Below, piece after piece: positions 1 to 4,871 of a stretch of DNA of 9,748 bases. The notes below the pieces were generated by a model. The model worked only from the letters and a program-made list of their open reading frames with translations. It searched no databases and had not been told where the DNA came from. The first letter of the stretch is position 1, and each line of letters starts with the position of its first letter. Source of the stretch: a bacterium (GTDB taxonomy: Bacteria; Patescibacteriota; JABMPQ01; JAQVVF01); the NCBI GenBank assembly GCA_030611905.1, contig JAUWOX010000031.1, forward strand, positions 1 through 9,748. Direction: 5' to 3'. Both the position numbers and the translations under genes were made by a program.

Positions 1-623
1 ATAAAAATAAACTTCTAGAATTCAGTTCCAAAGTAAAAACAGAAATTCTCAATTGGCGCGCTGTACTCCGCCCCGCCGCTGTCATTTTTCCGATCCTCTA
101 TTTATTCTATGATAAAAAATTTGTTCTTACCTTTATCGGTATATTATTTCTTATCTTCTTCTTTGCTGACATGGCCCGTTTGATCTCCAAAAAATTCAAT
201 CTTTTCTTCTTCAAAAAAACCAAAGCCAAAGTTTACAAAGAAAAAGAAAAAAAATCATTCTCCTCCATGACCCTTTTTATGCTCGGCGCTTTTCTTTCCA
301 TTCTCTTCTTTTCCCAGCCCATTGCTATCGCCGTCATCTGCTTCACTATCTTCGGCGATCTAGCCGCCAAATTCGTCGGCCTCCAATTCGGCAAAACTAA
401 AATATTCAACAAAACCCTAGAAGGCTCTTTAGCTTTCTTTTCAATCAGTTTAATCTGCGGTATAATAATATCTTATTTCCTCCCCCTTTCACCACTCCTC
501 ATCATCCTCGGATCCTTAGCCGCCGCCATTGCTGAAAGCATCCCAATTCCAATTAATGATAATGTCGTCATCCCACTTATTTCTGCTGGAGTCATGACTG
601 CTATTCAAGTTTTCTCCAAATAA
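1..623 (+). CDS. Polyprenol/diacylglycerol kinase-like membrane protein, 5'-truncated
   Basis: The reading frame is open from base 3, so the first in-frame ATG (171) is internal and the true start lies before the window; 206 residues are visible. The protein is strongly hydrophobic with several membrane segments. It carries the signature of the Sec59/Dgk1/VTE5-like CTP-dependent lipid kinases: a GD pair (visible residues 118-119, FGDLAAKFVG), an FGK motif, KTLEGS (about 137-142), then AAAIAE and a DNxxIPL segment near the C-terminus. Family members phosphorylate dolichol, undecaprenol, diacylglycerol or phytol in the membrane; the substrate here cannot be told. The upstream hydrophobic stretch (EILNWRAVLRPAAVIFP, then two membrane segments) matches the usual N-terminal half. 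Phosphatidate cytidylyltransferase is a related alternative. The gene ends just before a hairpin shared with the convergent neighbour. Confidence 0.75.
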   Translation, partial: KNKLLEFSSKVKTEILNWRAVLRPAAVIFPILYLFYDKKFVLTFIGILFLIFFFADMARLISKKFNLFFFKKTKAKVYKEKEKKSFSSMTLFMLGAFLSILFFSQPIAIAVICFTIFGDLAAKFVGLQFGKTKIFNKTLEGSLAFFSISLICGIIISYFLPLSPLLIILGSLAAAIAESIPIPINDNVVIPLISAGVMTAIQVFSK

Positions 624-643
624 AAAAGCTAGAATAATCTAGC
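620..643 (-). terminator. Intrinsic terminator of the minus-strand gene (between convergent genes)
   Basis: There is a perfect 6-bp stem, GCTAGA/TCTAGC, at 628-633 and 638-643 with a 4-nt loop. Read on the minus strand, TTTTTT follows it directly, as expected for a Rho-independent terminator. The TAG stop codon of the minus gene (639-641) lies inside the hairpin. On the plus strand the same stem is followed, after CTCGAC, by a run of T, so weak bidirectional use is possible. Confidence 0.65.
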
Positions 644-1127
644 CTCGACTTTTTTTAAGTTCAAAGGGCAAAAAACGAAATGGTAATCGTTGATAGGTTT
701 CTAGAAGACGAATATCTCGTTCGTTCTTAGATTCAAAAGTCTCAATTGATTCAAGTATGGATTGTGCCATCCGACCAACTCTTGGAACATTCAATTGCTC
801 AACCCAAACTAACAAATTATCTATTGTAAGATCCGAATATTCTTCTTCATAGAAATAACCTTTTCTGGACGGACTAAGGTGCTGGAGATTTCTACTCATC
901 AAAACATTAAAAACAACCCTCTTTTTAAACTCAATCAATCTAATCACCAACAAAGTTAAAGGCAGTTTTACTGACGTCGTCATCTCCAAAATTAAAGATA
1001 TCCCATTTTCTAAAACTAACTTTTTCACCCAATCATCCACCAGCAATCTCGTCAAAAAATCTTTCATTTTCATCTCTTCTAATCTAGCCAAAACAACCTT
1101 TTCCTCACCTTCAAACATTGTTGCCAT
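639..1127 (-). CDS. Hypothetical protein, 162 aa, unrecognised
   Basis: I do not recognise this protein. It is mostly helical and soluble in character, with alternating hydrophobic and charged residues, no signal peptide and no convincing membrane span. It has an acidic start (MATMFEGEEKVV), a central LILEMTTSVKLPLTLLVIRLIEF stretch that could be a buried helix pair, and a basic tail (FELKKSRG). The ATG at 1127 is preferred over the GTG at 1130, because an AGGAGG sits 5 nt upstream of the ATG but only 2 nt from the GTG. It is a self-contained transcription unit with its own extended -10 promoter, strong SD and intrinsic terminator. It lies convergent to the lipid kinase gene and divergent from the DUF998 gene. 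Those signals make a real expressed gene likely even though no function can be assigned. Confidence 0.7.
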   Translation of the reverse strand: MATMFEGEEKVVLARLEEMKMKDFLTRLLVDDWVKKLVLENGISLILEMTTSVKLPLTLLVIRLIEFKKRVVFNVLMSRNLQHLSPSRKGYFYEEEYSDLTIDNLLVWVEQLNVPRVGRMAQSILESIETFESKNERDIRLLETYQRLPFRFLPFELKKSRG

Positions 1128-1132
1128 CACGC

Positions 1133-1138
1133 CCTCCT
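1133..1138 (-). promoter_or_regulatory. Strong Shine-Dalgarno site of the minus-strand gene
   Basis: AGGAGG on the minus strand lies 5 nt before the ATG at 1127. It decides the start, since the GTG at 1130 would leave only 2 nt. Most plus-strand genes in the window have nothing comparable close to the start. Confidence 0.8.
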
Positions 1139-1170
1139 GTGTCTCCGGCCTTTAATAAAGAACTTTAAAC

Positions 1171-1199
1171 AAAATATCATACCAAACAAAACAAGTCAA
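1171..1199 (-). promoter_or_regulatory. Sigma70-like promoter with extended -10 for the 639-1127 gene
   Basis: On the minus strand, TTGACT (1194-1199) and TATTTT (1171-1176) are separated by 17 nt, and TGA directly precedes the -10 (extended -10, TGn). The expected transcript start is near 1164, giving a leader of about 37 nt that contains the SD. Confidence 0.6.
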
Positions 1200-1266
1200 G
1201 AATTATAAAACTCTATTAACCCTTCAGTCACTTCAAGGCTCCACTAAACCCCCGCGATAACAAAAT

Positions 1267-1314
1267 CTAATTTTTTTGCTTTCGATCACTTGTCCAAAAC
1301 AATAAAAAAATTAG
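1267..1314. repeat. AT-rich inverted repeat in the intergenic gap
   Basis: An 11-bp perfect inverted repeat, CTAATTTTTTT (1267-1277) and AAAAAAATTAG (1304-1314), is separated by 26 nt in the 240-base gap between divergent genes. Its low complexity and A/T richness make chance a real possibility. The 8-mer CGATCACT also occurs twice nearby (from 1283 and from 1330). No other structure is evident in 1131-1370. Confidence 0.35.
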
Positions 1315-1356
1315 CTAAAAAACTATATACGATCACTAATAAAATTACAATTTTTT

Positions 1357-1362
1357 TATAAA
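1357..1362 (+). promoter_or_regulatory. Possible -10 box for a leaderless DUF998 transcript
   Basis: TATAAA ends 8 nt before the ATG at 1371, so transcription would begin at or within a base or two of the start codon. No good -35 is visible 17-18 nt upstream, and there is no SD. This is a candidate only. Confidence 0.35.
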
Positions 1363-1370
1363 AACAAAAT

Positions 1371-2051
1371 ATGAAAACAAAGCCTCAAAAAATATGCTAC
1401 ATTACAGGCCTCACTGGTACAGGCATTATTATCCTTGGTTCAATAATCACTGCCATCCCCTACAAAGGCACTCAAGAAGAATCATACTCATTCTTAAATC
1501 ACTTTATTTCAGAACTAGGACAGATGAATGTCTCCATTCTTGCTCCAGTTTTTAACACAAGTCTCATTATTAGCGGAATTCTATTCGCTATATTCATGTT
1601 ATATCTTGGATTATACTTCCACAAAATCACAGCCTATATTGCTTCAACTGTTGGAATATTTTCAGGAATATTCCTCGGTCTAGTTGGAATTTTTCCGATG
1701 AACCATTTAGCCATCCATGTCAAAATTGCTATGTTATTTTTTCGAAGCGGACTAGCAGCCATTTTATTATTCACCCTAATCATAATTTTTGACAAAAAAC
1801 ACAAAATATCCAAATGGCTCGTCATTCCCAGCATCATCACCACTCTAGCCCTCTCCTGCTTTCTAGTTCTGCCAAAAATAATTAATCCTGGCTCAGCTAT
1901 ATCCCTACTACAACCTAAAACAATGCGCCCAACACTTTATCTCAATAGTTTCCTAGAATGGCTAGTTTTCATCACTGTCTTAATCTGGATTGTTTCTATT
2001 TCAATTTATTTAATCAAACATAAATCAACTCCACATGCAACAAAAAATTAA
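1371..2051 (+). CDS. DUF998 family membrane protein
   Basis: This 226-residue integral membrane protein has about six predicted spans (roughly 10-30, 58-83, 87-107, 118-140, 148-168, 194-215). DUF998 hallmarks are present: SxLNHFISELGQ at about 40-51 after the first span, APVFN at 58-62, and the GIFPMNHxxxH segment before span 4. The family is widespread in bacteria and archaea; its biochemical role is not established, so none is claimed. No SD precedes the ATG, and a TATAAA lies 8 nt upstream, suggesting a leaderless or short-leader mRNA. The stop codon lies 7 nt before the preferred start of the following HD-domain gene, so the two are probably co-transcribed. Confidence 0.75.
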   Translation: MKTKPQKICYITGLTGTGIIILGSIITAIPYKGTQEESYSFLNHFISELGQMNVSILAPVFNTSLIISGILFAIFMLYLGLYFHKITAYIASTVGIFSGIFLGLVGIFPMNHLAIHVKIAMLFFRSGLAAILLFTLIIIFDKKHKISKWLVIPSIITTLALSCFLVLPKIINPGSAISLLQPKTMRPTLYLNSFLEWLVFITVLIWIVSISIYLIKHKSTPHATKN

Positions 2052-2058
2052 GAATATA

Positions 2059-2595
2059 ATGAAATTTCTCCACGACATTGAACGCTTGAAATCAACTATC
2101 AGACATTGCTGGACAACCACTGGCCGACAAGAAAGCGTTGCAGAACATTCTTTCCGAATGTCTATCATGGCTATTGTTCTTCAAGAAGAATTCCCAAAAA
2201 TAAATATTACCAAAGTAATTGAAATGTGCCTGATTCACGATATTGGCGAAGCATATGATGGTGACATCCCAGCATGTTTGAAAAAAGCAAAACATAAAAA
2301 GCTAGAAGAAAAAGCAGTCCAAAAAATAGTTAAACCATTATCAAACGAATTGCAAGACAAGATCTATAATCTCTGGAAAGAATTCGAGCAATGCAAAACA
2401 CAAGAAGCCAAACTCGCCCAAGCAATTGACAAACTAGAATGCCTAATTCAACACAATGAAGCAAACATCTCAACTTGGACTCCCCAAGAATACAAAGCAA
2501 ATCTAGTTTATGGACAAAAATACAATCAATACAACGATTTCATCAAAGCCTTTAGAGCCATAATCGACACAACAACCAAGCAAAAGATATCATAA
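2059..2595 (+). CDS. HD-domain phosphohydrolase, YfbR/HDDC2-like 5'-deoxynucleotidase
   Basis: This 178-residue cytoplasmic HD-superfamily protein resembles the YfbR/HDDC2 group, which removes phosphate from 5'-deoxyribonucleoside monophosphates. Counting from the ATG at 2059, the metal ligands are H30 (in ESVAEHSFRM), H60-D61 (CLIHDIGE) and D124 (AIDKLE). E64 and D69 (IGEAYDGDIP) match the catalytic glutamate and aspartate of YfbR. The N-terminus FLHDIERLKSTIRHCW parallels the family pattern of FL..ie.LK..xR.gW, which supports starting at 2059. An upstream in-frame ATG at 2035 would add 8 residues and overlap the DUF998 gene by 17 nt; neither start has a real SD. All HD residues are intact, so it should be active. 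Substrate specificity within the group is inferred. Confidence 0.8.
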   Translation: MKFLHDIERLKSTIRHCWTTTGRQESVAEHSFRMSIMAIVLQEEFPKINITKVIEMCLIHDIGEAYDGDIPACLKKAKHKKLEEKAVQKIVKPLSNELQDKIYNLWKEFEQCKTQEAKLAQAIDKLECLIQHNEANISTWTPQEYKANLVYGQKYNQYNDFIKAFRAIIDTTTKQKIS

Positions 2596-2602
2596 TTAAT
2601 TT

Positions 2603-2629
2603 AAAACAAGACCCTGAGCCTTGTTTTTC
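2603..2629 (+). terminator. Intrinsic terminator after the DUF998-HD pair
   Basis: An 8-bp stem, AAAACAAG (2603-2610) with CTTGTTTT (2620-2627), has a 9-nt loop and runs into a T-rich tract. The stem is GC-poor, so the terminator is of modest strength. Confidence 0.55.
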
Positions 2630-2630
2630 T

Positions 2631-2659
2631 TTGCTAAATTGCCTAAAACATAATAAAAT
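2631..2659 (+). promoter_or_regulatory. Sigma70-like promoter for the MFS/spermidine-synthase-like gene
   Basis: TTGCTA (2631-2636) and TAAAAT (2654-2659) are separated by 17 nt, directly downstream of the preceding terminator. The start would fall near 2666, leaving a leader of about 20 nt without an SD. A second, weaker -10-like GATAAC lies 9 nt from the ATG. Confidence 0.5.
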
Positions 2660-2686
2660 TAAATACAACGCGATAACAATACAACG

Positions 2687-4183
2687 ATGAAGCAATGGAA
2701 CAATAAATTCCTATACATCACAGTCTTCTTTACCGGCCTAAGCATAACTGCTATCGAACTAACCATTTCAAGAATAATCGCCCCCTATTTCGGCGCCTCT
2801 ATTTTAGTTTGGACCAATGTCATTGCTATCGTCCTGGCCGGACTAGCTCTAGGCTATTATATCGGCGGCAGAATAGCTGACAAATATCCACAATCAAAAT
2901 ATCTGTTTTACATAATCCTTTCCGCCGGCATTCTTTTTTTAATAGTCCCTTTTTTGGTCAAACCGTTAGCTTCAGTAATTATCCTCAATCCCTTTACCAG
3001 CCAAAGCTCATCCCTAACTATCCTCCTCGCCTCATTCTTCACCATAATATTGCTTTTCATGATTCCCATTACTTTCCTAGCCGTTACCAGTCCATATATC
3101 ATCAAATTAATTTCAACAGACAATAAAAATATCGGCAATACTTCTGGAAAGGTATTCTCTATTGGAACAATCGGCAGCATTATTGGCACCTTTCTTCCCG
3201 CCCTTCTTTTCATTCCCTTTCTCGGATCAAAACAAACTATCCTCTTTTTTGCCTGCCTTCTAATTTTTATTTCTGCCATGGGCTTAATAAAAAACAAATT
3301 AAAAATCTTCACACTAATAATCTTTATCCTGCCTCTTTCTTTAGCCAATATACTTCCCGTTAAAAACAGTTCCGGCATTATTCTAGAAACGGAATCACCT
3401 TATCAATATATTCAAGTCATTCAAAAAGATTCCAAAAAATATCTAATATTCAACGAAGGGGCTGGAATTCAGACTTTGTTTAACGAAAATAGTGTCCTTT
3501 CCGGCTCTTATTATGATTATTTTACCCCCCTGCCATACCTGTTACCCAAAACAAAAAATCTTAATATCCTCATTCTCGGCTTAGCCGCCGGCAATATGAA
3601 CAATCAATATCATCATTTCTTTAAAAATTTTCAAATTGACGGCGTTGAAATAGATAGAAAAGTTATAGAAATCGCCAAAGAACACTTTCAACTTAATGAA
3701 AAAAATCTAAATATTTACAACCAAGACGCCCGCATCTTTTTAAAAACTACTGACAAAAAATATGATTTGATCCTAATGGATGTTTATAAACAACATTACC
3801 TTCCTGAACACATGGTCACATCAGAATTCTTCGCAGAAATAAAACAAAAATTAAACCCTAATGGCATCTTTGCTGCCAATATTGTTTCCACCTCTGACAA
3901 AGACAAATTATTCAAATCAATCAATAACACTATTGCCAAAAATTTTCAAAAACTATATTATCTTCGTATTCCAAATCATTACAATTATCTAGTTTACGCT
4001 TCCGACAAAAAAATCGATTTTTCCTCACTACGGCAAATAAAAAATAAACAATTAACCCCCGTACTTCAAGAATTAAAAAACATCAAAAAATATACCCCTG
4101 ATAATAACCAAGTCTTTACTGACGATAAATCACCTGTTGGCATGCTCACCGACCTGATGATCCTGAAAAAAATGCAAAATTAA
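2687..4183 (+). CDS. Fused MFS-like / spermidine-synthase-like membrane protein
   Basis: This 498-residue protein has two parts. Residues 1-220 hold about seven membrane segments, starting with IELTISRIIAPYFG (E24, R29, P33, G36), the typical opening of MFS-spermidine synthase fusions. Residues 230-498 form a cytoplasmic Rossmann methyltransferase-like aminopropyltransferase domain. This has ESPYQYIQV (236-244), a nucleotide loop GLAAGNM (298-304) in place of the usual GGGxG, the acidic GVEID (319-323), QDARIFL (346-352), YDLILMDVY (359-367) and LPEHMVTSEFF (372-382). The S-adenosyl ligand acids are kept, but the putrescine and aminopropyl pocket of true SpeE is not evident, so polyamine synthesis is doubtful. 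The substrate is unknown. The gene stands alone between its own promoter and a terminator pair. Confidence 0.75.
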   Translation: MKQWNNKFLYITVFFTGLSITAIELTISRIIAPYFGASILVWTNVIAIVLAGLALGYYIGGRIADKYPQSKYLFYIILSAGILFLIVPFLVKPLASVIILNPFTSQSSSLTILLASFFTIILLFMIPITFLAVTSPYIIKLISTDNKNIGNTSGKVFSIGTIGSIIGTFLPALLFIPFLGSKQTILFFACLLIFISAMGLIKNKLKIFTLIIFILPLSLANILPVKNSSGIILETESPYQYIQVIQKDSKKYLIFNEGAGIQTLFNENSVLSGSYYDYFTPLPYLLPKTKNLNILILGLAAGNMNNQYHHFFKNFQIDGVEIDRKVIEIAKEHFQLNEKNLNIYNQDARIFLKTTDKKYDLILMDVYKQHYLPEHMVTSEFFAEIKQKLNPNGIFAANIVSTSDKDKLFKSINNTIAKNFQKLYYLRIPNHYNYLVYASDKKIDFSSLRQIKNKQLTPVLQELKNIKKYTPDNNQVFTDDKSPVGMLTDLMILKKMQN

Positions 4184-4212
4184 CGGCTACTATCGTCCAT
4201 AATAGCCGTTAA
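4180..4212 (+). other. Hairpin containing the stop codon
   Basis: An imperfect stem pairs 4180-4193 with 4199-4212: TTAACGGCTA pairs perfectly, then one C/A mismatch, then TAT/ATA, around a CGTCC loop. The TAA stop (4181-4183) is inside the left arm. No T-run follows, so it is probably an mRNA 3'-end structure acting with the terminator just downstream. Confidence 0.55.
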
Positions 4213-4222
4213 ATCACGAATC

Positions 4223-4248
4223 ATGGCTTAATCAAGCCATTTTTATTT
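4223..4248 (+). terminator. Intrinsic terminator of the spermidine-synthase-like gene
   Basis: ATGGCTT (4223-4229) and AAGCCAT (4234-4240) form a perfect 7-bp stem with a 4-nt loop, followed at once by TTTTATTTT. Confidence 0.75.
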
Positions 4249-4281
4249 TGCTTTATTTAAGCCTAAATTAAAAACACCAAT

Positions 4282-4310
4282 TTGCCAAACTACTAAAATG
4301 AGCGTAAAAT
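4282..4310 (+). promoter_or_regulatory. Sigma70-like promoter of the tRNA-Ser / GIY-YIG locus
   Basis: TTGCCA (4282-4287) and TAAAAT (4305-4310) have a 17-nt spacer. The start is expected near 4317, 38 nt before the broken tRNA copy. I read this as the original tRNA-Ser promoter. It would now transcribe the tRNA fragment, the nuclease gene and the intact tRNA as one RNA. Confidence 0.55.
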
Positions 4311-4327
4311 AACAATATGGAAACGTC

Positions 4328-4348
4328 TACCCTCCCCACGGAAGGGTA
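4328..4348 (+). other. Short hairpin in the leader before the tRNA fragment
   Basis: TACCCT (4328-4333) pairs with AGGGTA (4343-4348). A further CC/GG can form inside across a bulged A. No T-run follows (AAAATT instead), so it is not an obvious terminator. Confidence 0.4.
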
Positions 4349-4354
4349 AAAATT

Positions 4355-4390
4355 GGAGGAATGCCAGAGCGGTTTAATGGGGCGCTCTCG
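4355..4390 (+). pseudogene. Broken tRNA-Ser(CGA): 5' half only, cut inside the anticodon
   Basis: These 36 bases match the first 36 bases of the intact tRNA-Ser at 4713-4748 at 35 positions. The one difference is base 7 (A here, G there), which would mispair with C66 of the acceptor stem. The copy covers acceptor 5' strand, D-arm and the anticodon stem and loop up to anticodon bases C and G. It then stops where the palindromic units begin. After the 40-base insert, AAAAGC (4431-4436) matches the next six bases of the tRNA, and identity then ends. There is no T-arm, variable arm or 3' acceptor strand, so it cannot make a tRNA alone. Confidence 0.85.
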
Positions 4391-4430
4391 CCCCATCATC
4401 CGATGGGGCGCCCTGTCGAATGACAGGGCG
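4389..4430 (+). repeat. Two tandem palindromic 20-nt units with compensatory changes
   Basis: Unit 1 is 4391-4410 and unit 2 is 4411-4430. Each, together with the CG before it, folds into a perfect 9-bp stem with a 4-nt loop: CGCCCCATC/GATGGGGCG (4389-4397 with 4402-4410, loop ATCC) and CGCCCTGTC/GACAGGGCG (4409-4417 with 4422-4430, loop GAAT). Between units a C-G pair becomes T-A and an A-T pair becomes G-C, so pairing is kept while sequence changes. The shared CG at 4409-4410 means both stems cannot be complete at once. The pair sits exactly in the anticodon of the broken tRNA copy and ends just before the nuclease gene. It resembles REP-type palindromes, but I cannot name a known family. 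Confidence 0.8.
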
Positions 4431-4437
4431 AAAAGCC

Positions 4438-4443
4438 TATAAA
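4438..4443 (+). promoter_or_regulatory. Possible -10 box for leaderless GIY-YIG expression
   Basis: TATAAA lies between the palindromes and the nuclease gene, 5 nt before its ATG, so a transcript would start at about the start codon. The -35 position (TGTCGA, 4414-4419, inside palindrome 2) is a poor match. Confidence 0.35.
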
Positions 4444-4448
4444 ATATT

Positions 4449-4709
4449 ATGCATTATATCTATATACTGAAATTAAAAAACAATAATTTTTATACAGGAT
4501 TTACAGGCAACTTAAAATCAAGATATTATCAACATTCTAATGGACAAGTAAAATCCACAAAATACCTACGTCCTTTAAAGCTTATACATTATGAAGCTTA
4601 TCTAAAAAAAAGCGATGCCCAACGGCGCGAAAAATATTTGAAAACGACAGAGGGAAAAAGATTTCTTAAACAACAAATAAAAGATCTCATACGAGAGATC
4701 AAAAAATAA
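4449..4709 (+). CDS. Small GIY-YIG endonuclease
   Basis: This 86-residue protein consists of almost nothing but a GIY-YIG nuclease domain of the small UvrC-N/YhbQ type. The first strand is YIYIL (3-7) and the YIG motif appears as YTG (15-17). The catalytic arginine is R25 in NLKSRYYQH, H29 follows, and the metal-binding glutamate is E61 (RREKYLK). A basic GKRFLK tail segment (69-74) closes the domain. All catalytic residues are present, and there is no separate DNA-binding domain. Many such proteins are of unknown role; relatives include homing endonucleases and repair nucleases. Its position is telling: a broken tRNA-Ser 5' half plus palindromes lie immediately upstream, and an intact tRNA-Ser starts 3 nt after its TAA. 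No SD precedes the ATG. A role in cutting or maintaining the tRNA-Ser locus is inference. Confidence 0.85.
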   Translation: MHYIYILKLKNNNFYTGFTGNLKSRYYQHSNGQVKSTKYLRPLKLIHYEAYLKKSDAQRREKYLKTTEGKRFLKQQIKDLIREIKK

Positions 4710-4712
4710 CAT

Positions 4713-4799
4713 GGAGGAGTGCCAGAGCGGTTTAATGGGGCGCTCTCGAAAAGCGTTGTCCCCTTACCGGGACCAGAGGTTCGAATCCTCTCTCCTCCG
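4713..4799 (+). tRNA. tRNA-Ser, anticodon CGA
   Basis: This is a complete 87-base class II tRNA. The acceptor GGAGGAG (4713-4719) pairs with CTCCTCC (4792-4798), and the discriminator is G4799. The D-arm uses CCA/TGG, with GG at 4729-4730. The anticodon stem GCGCT/AGCGT encloses CTCGAAA, giving anticodon CGA (4747-4749) for UCG codons. A long variable arm, GTCCC/GGGAC (4758-4762, 4769-4773), is diagnostic of serine. The T-arm is AGAGG-TTCGAAT-CCTCT. The next bases are CCT, so the CCA end is not encoded and must be added. It begins 3 nt after the nuclease stop codon with no clear promoter of its own, so release from a shared transcript by RNase P is likely. Confidence 0.95.
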
Positions 4800-4826
4800 C
4801 CTACGTCCTGCTTTCAGCAGAACTCC

Positions 4827-4842
4827 GACGGATAAATCCGTC
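4827..4842. other. Hairpin downstream of the tRNA
   Basis: GACGGA (4827-4832) and TCCGTC (4837-4842) form a 6-bp stem with a TAAA loop, 28 nt after the tRNA. A run of A, not T, follows on the plus strand, so it is not a standard terminator for the tRNA. A smaller CTGCT/AGCAG stem precedes it near 4808-4820. Confidence 0.4.
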
Positions 4843-4846
4843 TAAT

Positions 4847-4871
4847 AAAAAAACCGAACTCTCAAAGCTCG
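4847..4871 (-). terminator. Intrinsic terminator of the MazG-like gene
   Basis: On the minus strand CGAGCT (4866-4871) pairs with AGTTCG (4855-4860), including one G-U pair, around a 5-nt loop. It is followed by G and seven T (4847-4853). The TGA stop at 4862-4864 lies in the loop region. Confidence 0.6.

Noticed and set aside
1283..1337. Direct repeat of CGATCACT as an operator
   Set aside because: Eight bases, two copies 47 bases apart in AT-rich DNA, with no symmetry and no regulator gene nearby; chance is likely enough.
2908..3378. 156-codon open frame on the minus strand
   Set aside because: It lies fully inside the membrane half of the spermidine-synthase-like gene. Its basic, low-complexity product is what antisense of hydrophobic codons gives.
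4361..4423. Mini-ORF of 20 codons starting at ATG 4361 after GGAGGA
   Set aside because: The GGAGGA is the tRNA acceptor strand and touches the ATG with no spacing. The frame is explained by tRNA and palindrome sequence.
4389..4430. CRISPR-like array
   Set aside because: The two 20-nt units are directly joined with no spacers and differ in sequence; no cas gene is present.
4683..4700. Hairpin GATCTC/GAGATC as a terminator of the GIY-YIG gene
   Set aside because: It lies within the coding end of the gene and is followed by A residues on the plus strand, not T.
4391..4748. Group I intron with a GIY-YIG homing gene in tRNA-Ser
   Set aside because: The anticodon-loop position and nuclease fit, but the 5' exon ends in G rather than U. 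Only about 97 bases lie outside the open frame, too few for a group I core, and a whole tRNA already exists on the right without splicing.
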